Assembly (NCBI GenBank): GCA_934675585.1
Contig: CAKUQY010000022.1
Location: 1-32,201 of the forward strand
Direction of reading: 5' to 3'
Source of the DNA: an uncultured Opitutales bacterium
GTDB lineage: Bacteria > Verrucomicrobiota > Verrucomicrobiia > Opitutales > UBA953
Length of the DNA stretch: 32,201 bases
Each line of letters starts with the position of its first letter. The first letter of the stretch is position 1. Shown piece after piece: positions 8,145 through 16,276 of the stretch. The position numbers and the translations under genes were made by a program. The notes beneath the pieces were generated by a model. That model had not been told where the DNA came from. It searched no databases and saw nothing but the letters and a program-made list of their open reading frames with translations.

Positions 8145-9620
8145 ATGAATCTTGAATTTACGACAACGACAATTTTGCTTTCCGCAGTTATCATTGCTTT
8201 GGTGATAATGATTTGGCGCGGGATCGTTTATTTGCGCCGCATTGTGCGCGAGAGTGAAAAAATGCGTTTGAAAATTCAAGAAATTCAAGGGCGAACAAAA
8301 GAAGAAGCGTTGAAGTTGGAGCGTGAATTTGTCGAGCGCAACGCACGGGTCGCCGTGCGCGAAGGCATTTTGCAAAACCGCGCAGATCAAATCGCCGCGC
8401 AAGAAAACGAATTGGCAAACGCAAAAAAAGTTTTGCAGGCGCGGGAACGCGAATTGCAAGAATTGGGCGCAGAATACGCGCGAAAATTAGAAAACGTCGC
8501 GGGAACGACTTTTGAAGAGGCGCGCGCAGAAATTATTAAAGTCGCAGAAGCCAACGCTCGCGATGAAGCGCGAAAAATTCGCCACGATTTGCTCGAAATG
8601 TCTGAAAACGAATACAAAAAAGATGCTCACCGCATACTACTAACCGTTATGCAGCGTATCGCGCCTAAAATGAATACCGAGCAATCGAGCAACATTGTGG
8701 AAATTCCTGCCGAAGAGGTAAAAGGACGTTTGATTGGTCGCGAAGGACGCAATATTCGCTGTTTTGAACAAGTTACGGGAGCGACACTGATTATTGACGA
8801 CACGCCAGGTAGCGTTTTGGTTTCGTGTTTTGACCCATTTCGCCGTCACGTTGCCGCGCAAGCGTTGCGCCGCTTGATTGAAGACGGTCGCATTCACCCG
8901 CAAAGTATTGAATATTTCTTTGAAGAATCGCGTAACGAAGCAATGCAAAATACGCTCGAAATCGGCACAAAAGCTTGCGATAGCATCGGTATTTACAACG
9001 TTCCCGAAAGCATTCGCGAGTTGCTGGGACGCTTGCAATATCGACTTTCTTACAACCAAAATACCCTCGACCACTCAATCGAAACCGCACGCGTCGCGGG
9101 AACGCTCGCAAGCGAAATGGGACTCAATGTCGAGCTGGCAAAACGCGCGGGACTTTTTCACGATATCGGCAAAGCGATTAATGAAGAAAATGAAGAAGCT
9201 CACGCCGTCGCGGGAGCGCGTGCTTTGCGTGCAGCAGGCGAGCCAGACACAATCGTCAATGCCGTCGAAAGCCACCACTGCGATGTGCCGCATACAACTT
9301 TGTTGGGTCCGCTCGTTATGGTGGCAGATTCGATTTCGGCAACGCGTCCTGGCGCGCGCACATTTTCGAGTGAGGGCTACATTGAACGTATGACTTCGCT
9401 GGAGTCGATCGCGCGCCGTTTTGAAGGCGTGGTGGACGCATTTGCGATTCAGGCAGGACGCGAATTGCGCGTGATTGTTTCGAGTAGCGAAGTGGACGAT
9501 GTTGAAGCGCACGCGATCGCGCTCAAAATTCGCCAAGCAATCGAAGCAGAATTGACTTATCCTGGGAAAATCCACATTCTCGTCATTCGCGAATTGCGCG
9601 TTTCGGAAGAAGCGCGATAA
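8145..9620 (+). CDS. rny: Ribonuclease Y
   Basis: This 491-residue membrane-tethered endoribonuclease starts mRNA decay. Domains in order: one membrane helix at residues 9-27, a long charged coiled coil to about 150, a KH RNA-binding domain with GRLIGREGRNIR at 194-205, and an HD domain with the metal pair FHD at 338-340 and a further His at 310. The end (YPGKIHILVIRE) matches the family C-terminus. The length is slightly below the roughly 520 of Bacillus RNase Y because the coiled coil is shorter. Motif-derived Ala-Gly-Thr insertions lie in the coiled coil and HD domain. A repeat array follows the stop. Confidence 0.96.
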   Translation: MNLEFTTTTILLSAVIIALVIMIWRGIVYLRRIVRESEKMRLKIQEIQGRTKEEALKLEREFVERNARVAVREGILQNRADQIAAQENELANAKKVLQARERELQELGAEYARKLENVAGTTFEEARAEIIKVAEANARDEARKIRHDLLEMSENEYKKDAHRILLTVMQRIAPKMNTEQSSNIVEIPAEEVKGRLIGREGRNIRCFEQVTGATLIIDDTPGSVLVSCFDPFRRHVAAQALRRLIEDGRIHPQSIEYFFEESRNEAMQNTLEIGTKACDSIGIYNVPESIRELLGRLQYRLSYNQNTLDHSIETARVAGTLASEMGLNVELAKRAGLFHDIGKAINEENEEAHAVAGARALRAAGEPDTIVNAVESHHCDVPHTTLLGPLVMVADSISATRPGARTFSSEGYIERMTSLESIARRFEGVVDAFAIQAGRELRVIVSSSEVDDVEAHAIALKIRQAIEAELTYPGKIHILVIRELRVSEEAR

Positions 9621-9631
9621 TGCGTGATGTA

Positions 9632-9757
9632 GGGTGGAGAGTGGAGGGTGGGGAGTTTATAGTTTATAGTTGAGAGTTGAAAAGTTTTTATAAAAAAGCA
9701 CTATTTGTCTCCCCACCCTCCACTCTACACTCTCAACTCTCAACTAAAACTCTCTCC
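9632..9757. repeat. Heptad (STRR-like) minisatellite with crossed inverted repeats
   Basis: Degenerate 7-bp units (GAGAGTG, GAGGGTG, TATAGTT, GAGAGTT) run through the left half and their complements (CTCCCCA, CCCTCCA, CTCTCAA) through the right half. Two perfect inverted pairs result: AGTGGAGGGTGGGGAG at 9640-9655 with 9709-9724, and TAGTTGAGAGTTGA at 9667-9680 with 9733-9746. The order is A-B-A'-B', so both cannot form as simple nested hairpins. The pattern resembles the short tandemly repeated repetitive heptads known from cyanobacteria. It may also act as the rny transcript end. Confidence 0.85.
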
Positions 9758-9766
9758 ACTTTTTTC

Positions 9767-9795
9767 TTGCTTTGCGGGAACGCGTTTGTTAAAAT
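9767..9795 (+). promoter_or_regulatory. Predicted metK promoter, motif in spacer
   Basis: TTGCTT (9767-9772), a 17-bp spacer containing GCGGGAACG, and TAAAAT (9790-9795). This gives a leader of about 180 nt before metK. A second, weaker candidate is a perfect TTGACA at 9815-9820 with only a poor -10 box. Confidence 0.45.
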
Positions 9796-9844
9796 ACTTA
9801 TCACTTTTTCAAATTTGACAGATTTGGAATTTGCATCAAGAAAT

Positions 9845-9986
9845 TCTTAAAACGAATTGCCAACCGAGTAATTACCACGGTGGTTCTTGTTTACCAAACA
9901 AGATGCGAGCCCTGCGCTAAAAATCATAGTTCGTAAAAAATGCAAAAACCGGATTTGCCGAGCAACAAAAAGCATTTTTACAAACC
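9845..9986 (+). promoter_or_regulatory. Structured metK leader, candidate SAM-responsive element
   Basis: The leader holds a perfect hairpin TCTTGTTT-ACC-AAACAAGA (9885-9903). It overlaps two alternative stems, ACCAC/GTGGT (9874-9884) and TGGT/ACCA (9881-9896), so the pairings exclude each other. A second stem pairs GTAAAAAATGC (9933-9943) with GCATTTTTAC (9972-9981), ending five bases before the ATG. I could not match it to a known SAM riboswitch class (no SAM-I, SAM-II, SAM-IV or SMK core seen). A regulatory role is inferred from structure and position. Confidence 0.35.
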
Positions 9987-11162
9987 ATGAAAAAATATAT
10001 CTTCTCTTCAGAATCCGTCGGTTCGGGCCACCCAGATAAAGTGGCAGATTTTATTTCCGACAACATTCTCGACGCGTGTCTCGCTCAAGATCCGCGTTCC
10101 CGCGTCGCTTGTGAAACGCTCGTCAAAGACGGCAATGTTGTTTTGGCTGGCGAAATCACGACATCGGCAAAAGTCGATTACGAATCGGTTGTGCGCAATG
10201 CTGTGCGCGAAATCGGCTACATCGACGATCGCGACGACCCTGTTTTTAATGTTTCAAAATTAAAAATTACCAATCTTTTGGGAACCCAATCGCCCGACAT
10301 CGCGCAAGGCGTGAACGCCGCAAGCGCCGTCGGCAAATCTACCGCAGAACAAGGCGCGGGCGACCAAGGAATTATGTTTGGCTATGCAACCAACGAAACC
10401 GAAGAATTGATGCCGGTGCCAATTATGTTCGCGCACAAAATTCTTCAAAAACTCGAAACAATTCGCAAAGACAAAACAAATCCTGCGGCAAAATGGTTGC
10501 GTCCAGACTGCAAATCGCAAGTCGCGGTGCGCTACGAAAATGGCGTTCCCGCCGCAATCGAAAACGTCGTGCTTTCAACGCAACACACCGAAGCCGTTTC
10601 GCACGCAGAAATCGAAGCATTTGGCAAAGAATTGATTTTAAGCGTCTTGCCCAAAAATTTGATTTCCGCGGGAACGAAGTTTTTTATCAATCCAACCGGA
10701 CAATTTATTGTCGGCGGGCCAAACGGCGATGCGGGCTTGACTGGACGTAAAATTATTGTCGATACTTACGGAGGCGCGGGTTGTCACGGCGGAGGCGCAT
10801 TTTCAGGAAAAGATCCATCAAAAGTTGATCGCTCGGCAGCCTACATGTGCCGCTGGGTCGCTAAAAATATTGTCGCGGCGGGCTTGGCAGATCGCGTCGA
10901 ATTGCAAGTCGCTTACGCAATTGGCGAACCTGAGCCAACTTCCATTTTGGTTAATACCAAAGGAACCGGAAAGTTTGCCGATGAAAAAATCGAAGCCGCT
11001 GTCAAAAAAGTGTTTAGCTTTAAACCTGCAGAAATCGTAAAGCAACTCGATTTGTTGCGCCCAATTTACGCGCACACAACCAATTACGGCCACTTCACCA
11101 AAGCAGATTTGCCTTGGGAACAAACCAATCGCGTCGCCGAACTCAACGCCGCAATTCAATAA
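9987..11162 (+). CDS. metK: S-adenosylmethionine synthetase
   Basis: This 391-residue enzyme makes S-adenosylmethionine from methionine and ATP. The conserved start [12 protein letters not shown] (residues 7-18) carries the ATP-binding His; [12 protein letters not shown] at 123-134 is the signature loop, and [19 protein letters not shown] is the second signature near residue 270. Length and colinearity are typical. The gene stands alone with its own leader and a terminator built from two inverted GGGAACG motifs. It contains only a few copies of the dispersed motif, as expected for a strongly conserved enzyme. Confidence 0.97.
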   Translation: MKKYIFSSESVGSGHPDKVADFISDNILDACLAQDPRSRVACETLVKDGNVVLAGEITTSAKVDYESVVRNAVREIGYIDDRDDPVFNVSKLKITNLLGTQSPDIAQGVNAASAVGKSTAEQGAGDQGIMFGYATNETEELMPVPIMFAHKILQKLETIRKDKTNPAAKWLRPDCKSQVAVRYENGVPAAIENVVLSTQHTEAVSHAEIEAFGKELILSVLPKNLISAGTKFFINPTGQFIVGGPNGDAGLTGRKIIVDTYGGAGCHGGGAFSGKDPSKVDRSAAYMCRWVAKNIVAAGLADRVELQVAYAIGEPEPTSILVNTKGTGKFADEKIEAAVKKVFSFKPAEIVKQLDLLRPIYAHTTNYGHFTKADLPWEQTNRVAELNAAIQ

Positions 11163-11184
11163 TTGAAAACAGAAAATTAAAACG

Positions 11185-11217
11185 CGTTCCCGTGGGCTTG
11201 CTCGCGGGAACGTTTTT
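11185..11217 (+). terminator. Terminator of metK made of inverted repeat motifs
   Basis: CGTTCCCG at 11185-11192 pairs with CGGGAACG at 11205-11212 across a 12-nt loop, followed by TTTTT. The stem consists exactly of the dispersed motif in both orientations. Confidence 0.75.
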
Positions 11218-11427
11218 AACACCGATTGCGAGTAGCTCACGCTCGCTTACTAACGTTCGCGGGAACGGGGACGGTTTTTTCAACTACGAATAAACGCTAA
11301 TTTACGCGAAGAAAAATTTCAAGAGCGCTTCGCGAAAAGCGCGTTCCCGCGTTTTCAAAATATTTCGCAAAATAGTTAAATATCGCTTCGCTCGGTAAGC
11401 GTAAAAAAAAATCGTTCCCGCGAATTT
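11218..11427. other. Intergenic region between convergent metK and coaX
   Basis: No gene is supported in these 210 bp. They contain three further GGGAACG-family motifs (near 11261, 11341 and 11412), short inverted CGCTTCG/CGAAGCG-type pieces around 11325-11345 and 11385, and a fragment resembling degenerate repeats of the ACGAATAA type near 11284. It appears to be repeat-rich spacer DNA. Confidence 0.5.
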
Positions 11428-11459
11428 TCAATTCTCAACTTTTAACTCTAAACTTTTAC
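11426..11459. repeat. Heptad repeat fragment overlapping the coaX 3' end
   Basis: Degenerate 7-bp units (CTCAACT, TTTAACT, CTAAACT) of the same family as the array at 9632 run across the coaX stop codon and encode its C-terminal residues. Confidence 0.55.
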
Positions 11460-12231
11460 GAATAAATGCTTCTTCGAGTCCTTGGAGCGTGATGAATGGG
11501 GTCCAGTGAATTCGGTCTTTCCAAGCGCGCGGGAGGATTCCAGCGCAGCCGCCAGTCGCGAGGATTTTTGGCGCGGGAACGCCATCGCGCGAAAGTTGTT
11601 TTAGCACTGTTTGCAAAAGTGCGTCGATCATTCCCGCAAAGCCGACGGCGCAACCAAATTTCATCGCGGCGAGGGTTGATTTGCCGACGGCGGAATCGTC
11701 TTCGGCGAGCAAGAGTTCTCGCGGTTGGAGTTCGGGCAAGAGTGCGGTTTGTTCGTGGAGATATTTTGTCATAACGCCGATTCCTGGCGCGATGATGCCG
11801 CCTTCGTAGCCGTTTTCGGTTAAAATATCAAAAGTAACGGCGGTTCCCATGTCAATGATGATTGCGGGAGCGCCAAAACGCGCTTGCGCACCGATGCAGT
11901 TTGCGAGGCGGTCTGGACCAATTTCGCTGGGTTTGGGATAGTGAATGCCGAGTCCGGGGCAGTTTTCGTTCCAAACGCGACAAACGGGCAAATCGGTCAT
12001 TAATTGCAGACATTGCTTTAAGCGTTCGGTTGCGACGGGAACGACCGAGCAAAAGGCGATTCCGTCGAGTTGCATTGCTTTAACATCTTTGCGCAACATC
12101 AGTGCGGGAACGCCATCGGCTGCGCTTGAAATGTAGCGCGTTTCGAGAACGCCGCTTATTAAGCCGCGGCGATTTTCCATGACTGCGTAATGCGTGTGTG
12201 TATTGCCGATGTCGAGACAAAGAATTTTCAT
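11428..12231 (-). CDS. coaX: Type III pantothenate kinase
   Basis: This 267-residue ASKHA-fold kinase phosphorylates pantothenate in the first step of coenzyme A synthesis. DIGNTH at residues 7-12 is the phosphate-1 loop, GPDR at 105-108 is the substrate and dimer motif, DMGT at 127-130 is the phosphate-2 loop, and GGIIAPG is present. The last codons (about the final nine residues, SLELKVEN) are written in a degenerate heptad repeat like that at 9632, so the natural C-terminus appears extended or replaced by repeat DNA. A perfect TATAAT sits at 12243-12238, six bases before the ATG, so the transcript is likely leaderless. Confidence 0.95.
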   Translation of the reverse strand: MKILCLDIGNTHTHYAVMENRRGLISGVLETRYISSAADGVPALMLRKDVKAMQLDGIAFCSVVPVATERLKQCLQLMTDLPVCRVWNENCPGLGIHYPKPSEIGPDRLANCIGAQARFGAPAIIIDMGTAVTFDILTENGYEGGIIAPGIGVMTKYLHEQTALLPELQPRELLLAEDDSAVGKSTLAAMKFGCAVGFAGMIDALLQTVLKQLSRDGVPAPKILATGGCAGILPRAWKDRIHWTPFITLQGLEEAFIRKSLELKVEN

Positions 12232-12237
12232 TTTTTT

Positions 12238-12243
12238 ATTATA
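12238..12243 (-). promoter_or_regulatory. -10 box of coaX, likely leaderless
   Basis: TATAAT on the minus strand lies six bases from the coaX ATG (12231). A GGGAACG motif (minus-strand orientation) lies in the position of the promoter spacer; the -35 box is poor (TTTATT). Confidence 0.45.
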
Positions 12244-12249
12244 AATGGG

Positions 12250-12290
12250 CGTTCCCGTGAAATAAAGGATATTTGGCGGGAACGGTTTTT
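12250..12290 (+). repeat. Inverted GGGAACG pair upstream of coaX
   Basis: CGTTCCCG (12250-12257) and CGGGAACG (12277-12284) form a hairpin with a 19-nt loop and a following GTTTTT on the plus strand. It looks like a plus-strand terminator, but no plus-strand gene ends here; it lies within the promoter region of coaX on the other strand. Confidence 0.6.
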
Positions 12291-12307
12291 AACGCAAATT
12301 TTGCAAA
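12286..12307 (+). repeat. 22-bp repeat, second copy at 29244-29265
   Basis: The block TTTTTAACGCAAATT followed by NTGCAAA occurs here and at 29244-29265 with one mismatch. In both places it begins within the T-run of a GGGAACG hairpin. It may be a conserved post-terminator element or the relic of a larger repeat. Confidence 0.5.
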
Positions 12308-12375
12308 AGGAACGCATGCCGAACGAAGCGACATTTAACATTTCGCAAATTATTTTTCGTTGCGGGAGCGCGATT

Positions 12376-12498
12376 TTATTTTAAAAATTTGTTTGCCAAC
12401 CATTTGCGCACGGGAACGTCATAAAGTTTGAGCGCGGCGACCCCGCGGAGCCCATCAAGAATTGCGTAGTGAGGTTTGGCTTGAATTGTTGATGTCAT
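12376..12498 (-). pseudogene. Vestige of an acyltransferase-3 (OafA-like) gene with its middle deleted
   Basis: A 40-codon minus-strand frame starts at the ATG at 12498. It reads HYAILDGLRGVAA, the hallmark N-terminus of acyltransferase-3 membrane proteins, and passes directly to LKLYDVPVRKWLANKF, which looks like the C-terminal end of the same family. About 300 or more residues that normally lie between them are missing, while the frame is kept. It is therefore a remnant of a large in-frame internal deletion. No full-length relative is in the window. The two family resemblances are seen by eye; the deletion is inferred. Confidence 0.6.
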
Positions 12499-12561
12499 AA
12501 TTTGTGATCTTATCATAGAATGCCGCTCGTCGTAAGCCGATAAAATCGCGTTCCCGCGCGA

Positions 12562-12578
12562 TTGGCACACTTGTTGCT
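12562..12578 (+). promoter_or_regulatory. Candidate sigma-54 promoter of clpB
   Basis: TTGGCACACTTGTTGCT has the GG at 12564-12565 and GC at 12576-12577, the exact 12-bp register of the -24/-12 sigma-54 consensus. The predicted start is about 12589, giving a 17-nt leader with an AGAAAGG ribosome site at 12591-12597 before the ATG at 12606. No CIRCE element is seen. Confidence 0.5.
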
Positions 12579-12605
12579 ACATTGGTTTTTAGAAAGGCAA
12601 AAACT

Positions 12606-15206
12606 ATGGAAACAAATAAATTTACAAAAAAAACAATTAGTGCGATTGAGGCGGCGCAGGTGCAAGCTCGCGGGAACGGCAATTCTCAGCTTGAAGTTTT
12701 GCATTTGTTGAGTGCGTTAATCGAGCAAGAGGGCGGCGTGGTGCCGACGTTGCTGGAGCGTTCCCGCGTGGACGTTCCCGCGTTTGTGCGTGAAGTTTCG
12801 CAAGCGGTGGCGCGTTTGCCGCGCGTTTCGAGCAACGGCACAATTCAAGAAAGCAGCGCGATTTCGGCGGGCGTTGGCAAATTGATTAAAAATGCGCAAG
12901 CGATTGCTGAACGTTTTGGCGACGAATTTATTAGCACGGAACATTTGTTTTTGGCAATGTTTCAAGATGATAGCGTCGCTCCAATTTTTAAACGTTTTGG
13001 CGTGAATGAAAAAGCGATTCAGCAAGCGTTAAAAGATTTGCGCGGCTCGCAACGCGTAACGACCGACGAGCCCGAAAATACTTATGACGCGCTTAAAAAA
13101 TATGGTAGCGATTTGGTCGAGCAAGCGCGCAAGGGCAAGCTCGATCCCGTGATTGGCCGCGATGATGAAATCCGTCGTGTCATTCGTATTTTGTCGCGCA
13201 AAACTAAAAATAATCCTGTGCTCATTGGTGAGCCGGGCGTAGGTAAAACTGCGATTGCGGAAGGTTTAGCGCAACGAATTGTGCGCGGGGACGTTCCCGA
13301 TGGCTTAAAAGATAAAACGATTTTTTCGCTCGACATGGGCGCATTGCTCGCGGGAGCGAAATATCAAGGCGAGTTTGAGGAACGTTTAAAAGCTGTTTTG
13401 AACGAAGTTAAACGTTCGGACGGACGTGTTTTGCTGTTTATTGACGAGTTGCACACGCTTGTGGGCGCAGGTCGCGGGAACGGCGCGATGGATGCAGGAA
13501 ATATGCTCAAACCGATGCTCGCGCGTGGCGAATTGCGTTGCATTGGCGCGACAACGCTCGATGAATATCGCAAATATCTCGAAAAAGATGCGGCGCTCGC
13601 GCGACGTTTTCAAAGCGTTTTGGTTGAGCCACCAAATGTGGAAGATACGATTTCGATTTTGCGTGGTTTGCGGGAACGCTATGAAATTCACCACGGCGTA
13701 AAAATTCAAGACGCCGCACTCGTGCAAGCAGCAATGCTTTCAAATCGTTACATTACAGGACGTTTTTTACCAGACAAGGCGATTGACTTGGTCGATGAAG
13801 CTTGCGCGCAAGTGCGAACTGAAATGGATTCGATGCCAGAGGAACTCGATAAATTGGCGCGCCGCGAAATGCAATTAGCGATTGAAGAAACCGCGTTGAA
13901 AAAAGAAAGCGACGATGCGTCAAAACAACGATTAGAGGTTTTGCGCAAAGAATTAACCGAAGTGCGCGAAGAATTGACCGCGTTGCGTTCTCGCTGGGAA
14001 CAAGAAAAAGCGGGCGTTGGCGCAGAACAAGATTTGCGCAAGCAAATTGATGATGCAAAAAAAGCAGAAGAAATCGCAGAACGCAAAGGCGATTTGGCAA
14101 AAGCGTCAGAATTGCGCTACGGGACGATTCCGCAATTGCAAGCGAAACTCGCGAACGCAAAAAAGAACAGCAAAAAAAGCGTTCCCGCGAAGAACGAAAC
14201 TCAACTTTTTCGCGACAGTGTAACGCCCGATGAAATCGCAGAAGTCGTGGCGCGCTGGACTGGAATTCCCGTAACAAAATTGCTTGCAAGCGATCAACAA
14301 AAATTATTGTCGCTCGAAAAAACGCTCGGCGAAAAAGTCGTCGGCCAAGAAGAACCTGTGCATTTGGTGGCGGAAGCAATTTTGCGTTCCCGCGCGGGTG
14401 TGCAAGATGCGCGCCGTCCTGTCGGCAGTTTCTTGTTCCTCGGCCCAACCGGCGTTGGCAAAACCGAATTGGCAAAAGCATTGTCGCGGGAACTCTTTAA
14501 TTCTGAAGATTCAATGATTCGTATTGATATGTCAGAATATATGGAAAAGCACGAGGTTTCGCGATTGGTTGGAGCGCCTCCGGGCTACGTTGGTTATGAT
14601 GAAGGTGGACAATTGACGGAAGCGTTGCGCCGCAAACCTTATTCGGTCGTCTTGCTTGACGAAGTCGAAAAAGCGCATCCTGATGTGTTTAATATTTTGT
14701 TGCAAATCTTAGATGACGGACGTTTGACGGACGGGCAAGGGCGCGTGGTAGATTGCCGCAACGCTATTTTTATCATGACATCAAATATCGGTTCCCGCCA
14801 CATTATTGAAGGCATCAAAGATGACAAAATTGAAAACACGGCACGCGGCGCGGTAATGAGCGATTTGAAGACACAATTCCGTCCAGAATTTTTGAATCGT
14901 ATCGATGACATTGTGTTGTTTAAACCGCTGGGACAAAAGCAAATTGCGTCCATTGTCGATTTGATGTTGGCGACGCTCAATGATCGTTTGCGGGAACGTC
15001 GTATTGCGGTGGCGCTCGATGCCAAAGCTCATAAATGGCTGGCAGAACGCGGCTATGACCCGATTTATGGTGCGCGCCCATTGCGTCGTTTGTTGCAACG
15101 CGAAGTCGAAACTTTGCTTGCGCGTGAAATTATCGGCGGCAAAATCACAGAGGGTAGCGATGTGGTAATTACCGTTGGTAAAGACGATAAATTGATAATT
15201 AAATAA
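12606..15206 (+). CDS. clpB: ATP-dependent disaggregase ClpB
   Basis: This 866-residue Hsp100 chaperone recovers aggregated proteins with DnaK. It has two Clp-N repeats (residues 1-145), the first AAA+ domain with Walker A GEPGVGKT at 208-215, a coiled-coil middle domain about 400-530 (typical of ClpB rather than ClpA or ClpC), the second Walker A GPTGVGKT at about 613-620, and a C-terminal small domain. The middle domain has an Ala/Lys-rich stretch ending [12 protein letters not shown] that contains a motif-encoded VPA. The ATG at 12606 is chosen over the upstream TTG (12582) because of the AGAAAGG site and family length. It ends in a long motif-pair terminator. Confidence 0.97.
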   Translation: METNKFTKKTISAIEAAQVQARGNGNSQLEVLHLLSALIEQEGGVVPTLLERSRVDVPAFVREVSQAVARLPRVSSNGTIQESSAISAGVGKLIKNAQAIAERFGDEFISTEHLFLAMFQDDSVAPIFKRFGVNEKAIQQALKDLRGSQRVTTDEPENTYDALKKYGSDLVEQARKGKLDPVIGRDDEIRRVIRILSRKTKNNPVLIGEPGVGKTAIAEGLAQRIVRGDVPDGLKDKTIFSLDMGALLAGAKYQGEFEERLKAVLNEVKRSDGRVLLFIDELHTLVGAGRGNGAMDAGNMLKPMLARGELRCIGATTLDEYRKYLEKDAALARRFQSVLVEPPNVEDTISILRGLRERYEIHHGVKIQDAALVQAAMLSNRYITGRFLPDKAIDLVDEACAQVRTEMDSMPEELDKLARREMQLAIEETALKKESDDASKQRLEVLRKELTEVREELTALRSRWEQEKAGVGAEQDLRKQIDDAKKAEEIAERKGDLAKASELRYGTIPQLQAKLANAKKNSKKSVPAKNETQLFRDSVTPDEIAEVVARWTGIPVTKLLASDQQKLLSLEKTLGEKVVGQEEPVHLVAEAILRSRAGVQDARRPVGSFLFLGPTGVGKTELAKALSRELFNSEDSMIRIDMSEYMEKHEVSRLVGAPPGYVGYDEGGQLTEALRRKPYSVVLLDEVEKAHPDVFNILLQILDDGRLTDGQGRVVDCRNAIFIMTSNIGSRHIIEGIKDDKIENTARGAVMSDLKTQFRPEFLNRIDDIVLFKPLGQKQIASIVDLMLATLNDRLRERRIAVALDAKAHKWLAERGYDPIYGARPLRRLLQREVETLLAREIIGGKITEGSDVVITVGKDDKLIIK

Positions 15207-15230
15207 GTGAACGCTGAAAATTAAAGCAGG

Positions 15231-15270
15231 GTGTTCCCGTGAGAAAAATTTTTCACGGGAACGCTTTTTT
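15231..15270 (+). terminator. Terminator of clpB made of inverted repeat motifs
   Basis: GTTCCCGTGA (15233-15242) pairs with TCACGGGAAC (15253-15262). The stem can extend inward through AAAAA/TTTTT pairing and is followed by a T6 run. The flanks of the stem match the dispersed motif. Confidence 0.85.
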
Positions 15271-15325
15271 GTTTGTGCGCGCGGGAACGCGCTTTTCGTC
15301 GTTTTGTTTTTATTTTTCAAAGTTC

Positions 15326-15354
15326 TCGACAATTTCGCGGGAACGGCATATAAT
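15326..15354 (+). promoter_or_regulatory. Promoter of tRNA-Pro (and probably ruvA)
   Basis: TCGACA (15326-15331), a 17-bp spacer containing GCGGGAACG, and a perfect TATAAT (15349-15354), 13 bp before the tRNA. It is the best-matched promoter with the dispersed motif in its spacer. Confidence 0.75.
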
Positions 15355-15367
15355 GGAAAAACACTGT

Positions 15368-15445
<78 letters not shown>

Positions 15446-15466
15446 GTGAAAAATTTTTGAAAGACA

Positions 15467-16078
15467 ATGATTGTTTCTTTACGAGGAAAATTAATTGAAT
15501 CATCGCTATTTCGCTGTGTTGTTGAATGCGCGGGCGTGGGCTATGAAGTGAATATCCCGATTACGACGTCGGAGAAGTTGCCAAAGTTGGGTGCTGAAGT
15601 TTGTTTGTTAACTTACCAAACATTTCGCGAAGACGACCAATCGCTTTACGGTTTTGTCGATCGAGAAACGCGCGCATTTTTTAAGTTGATCGTTGATAAA
15701 GTGAGTGGCATCGGGCCAGGAACGGCGTTGAAACTTTTTTCTCGCTTGGATTTGCATCAATTGCAAACGGCAATTGCAGCGGGCGATGTCGCAACGATTT
15801 CTAAGTGTCCTGGCATCGGCAAAAAAACGGCGGAACGTTTGGTGGTGGAATTGAAAGATAAACTTGACGTTCCCGCGAGCGCAGGTGTTTCGAGTTTGGG
15901 TGTAAATGGCGTTCCCGCAGCGAGTGTTGCGCCGTCGGCACAGGCGGATGCGATTGCGGCATTGGTTTCTTTGGGCTTTAATTCTGCATCGGCAGAAAAG
16001 GCTGTGCGCGTGGCAGTTGCTAAGGCGGGAGCGGATGCGACGGCAGAAAATTTGATTCGTTTTGCATTGGCTCAATAA
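15467..16078 (+). CDS. ruvA: Holliday junction DNA helicase subunit RuvA
   Basis: This 203-residue protein binds four-way DNA junctions as a tetramer and recruits the RuvB motor for branch migration. The N-terminal OB fold (MIVSLRGKL..., GVGYEV) is followed by two helix-hairpin-helix motifs ([13 protein letters not shown] and [13 protein letters not shown]) and, after a flexible linker rich in Ser/Ala/Val-Pro, the C-terminal domain III ([19 protein letters not shown]) that contacts RuvB. ruvB and ruvC are not next to it. Two motif copies encode Val-Pro-Ala within the linker, where they are least harmful. It is preceded by tRNA-Pro and followed by tRNA-Asp. Confidence 0.96.
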   Translation: MIVSLRGKLIESSLFRCVVECAGVGYEVNIPITTSEKLPKLGAEVCLLTYQTFREDDQSLYGFVDRETRAFFKLIVDKVSGIGPGTALKLFSRLDLHQLQTAIAAGDVATISKCPGIGKKTAERLVVELKDKLDVPASAGVSSLGVNGVPAASVAPSAQADAIAALVSLGFNSASAEKAVRVAVAKAGADATAENLIRFALAQ

Positions 16079-16085
16079 AAAGTAC

Positions 16086-16114
16086 TTGACATTTTTTACA
16101 AAAAAGAGTTTAAT
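16086..16114 (+). promoter_or_regulatory. Promoter of tRNA-Asp
   Basis: TTGACA (16086-16091), a 17-bp spacer and TTTAAT (16109-16114), with the tRNA 33 bp downstream. This strong promoter has no dispersed motif in its spacer. Confidence 0.7.
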
Positions 16115-16146
16115 GTATCTTACACATTCAAATTGTGTGACACCTT

Positions 16147-16223
16147 GGGGTGGTAGCTCAGTTGGTTAGAGCGCCTGCCTGTCACGCAGGAGGTCGCGAG
16201 TTCGAGCCTCGTCCATCCCGCCA
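16147..16223 (+). tRNA. tRNA-Asp(GTC)
   Basis: This 77-nt cloverleaf has acceptor GGGGTGG with CCATCCC (one G-T pair), discriminator G and an encoded CCA. Anticodon stem CCTGC/GCAGG encloses loop CTGTCAC, anticodon GTC for aspartate. Confidence 0.97.
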
Positions 16224-16229
16224 CTTTAA

Positions 16230-16255
16230 CCCGCGAGTTTTGCTCGCGGGTTTTT
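16230..16255 (+). terminator. Terminator after tRNA-Asp
   Basis: CCCGCGAG (16230-16237) and CTCGCGGG (16243-16250) form an 8-bp stem with a 5-nt loop, followed by TTTTT. Unlike the protein-gene terminators here, it is not made from the GGGAACG motif. Confidence 0.85.
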
Positions 16256-16276
16256 CATTTTCAATTTTTTTGAGCA

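Noticed and set aside
9632..9757. CRISPR array
   Set aside because: The units are 7 bp and contiguous, with no unique spacers of constant length and no cas genes.
9845..9986. SAM-I riboswitch
   Set aside because: A GCCAACC string is present, but the other SAM-I core elements (AGAG...GGAGGGA, GGTGCTAA) are missing in the right order.
12250..12290. Terminator of an upstream plus-strand gene
   Set aside because: The only nearby upstream gene, coaX, runs on the minus strand and starts here, so the hairpin was listed as an inverted motif pair instead.
13753..14481. Minus-strand open frame of 242 codons
   Set aside because: It lies antisense to the clpB middle region, and its Arg/Phe/Leu-rich composition is typical of a shadow frame.
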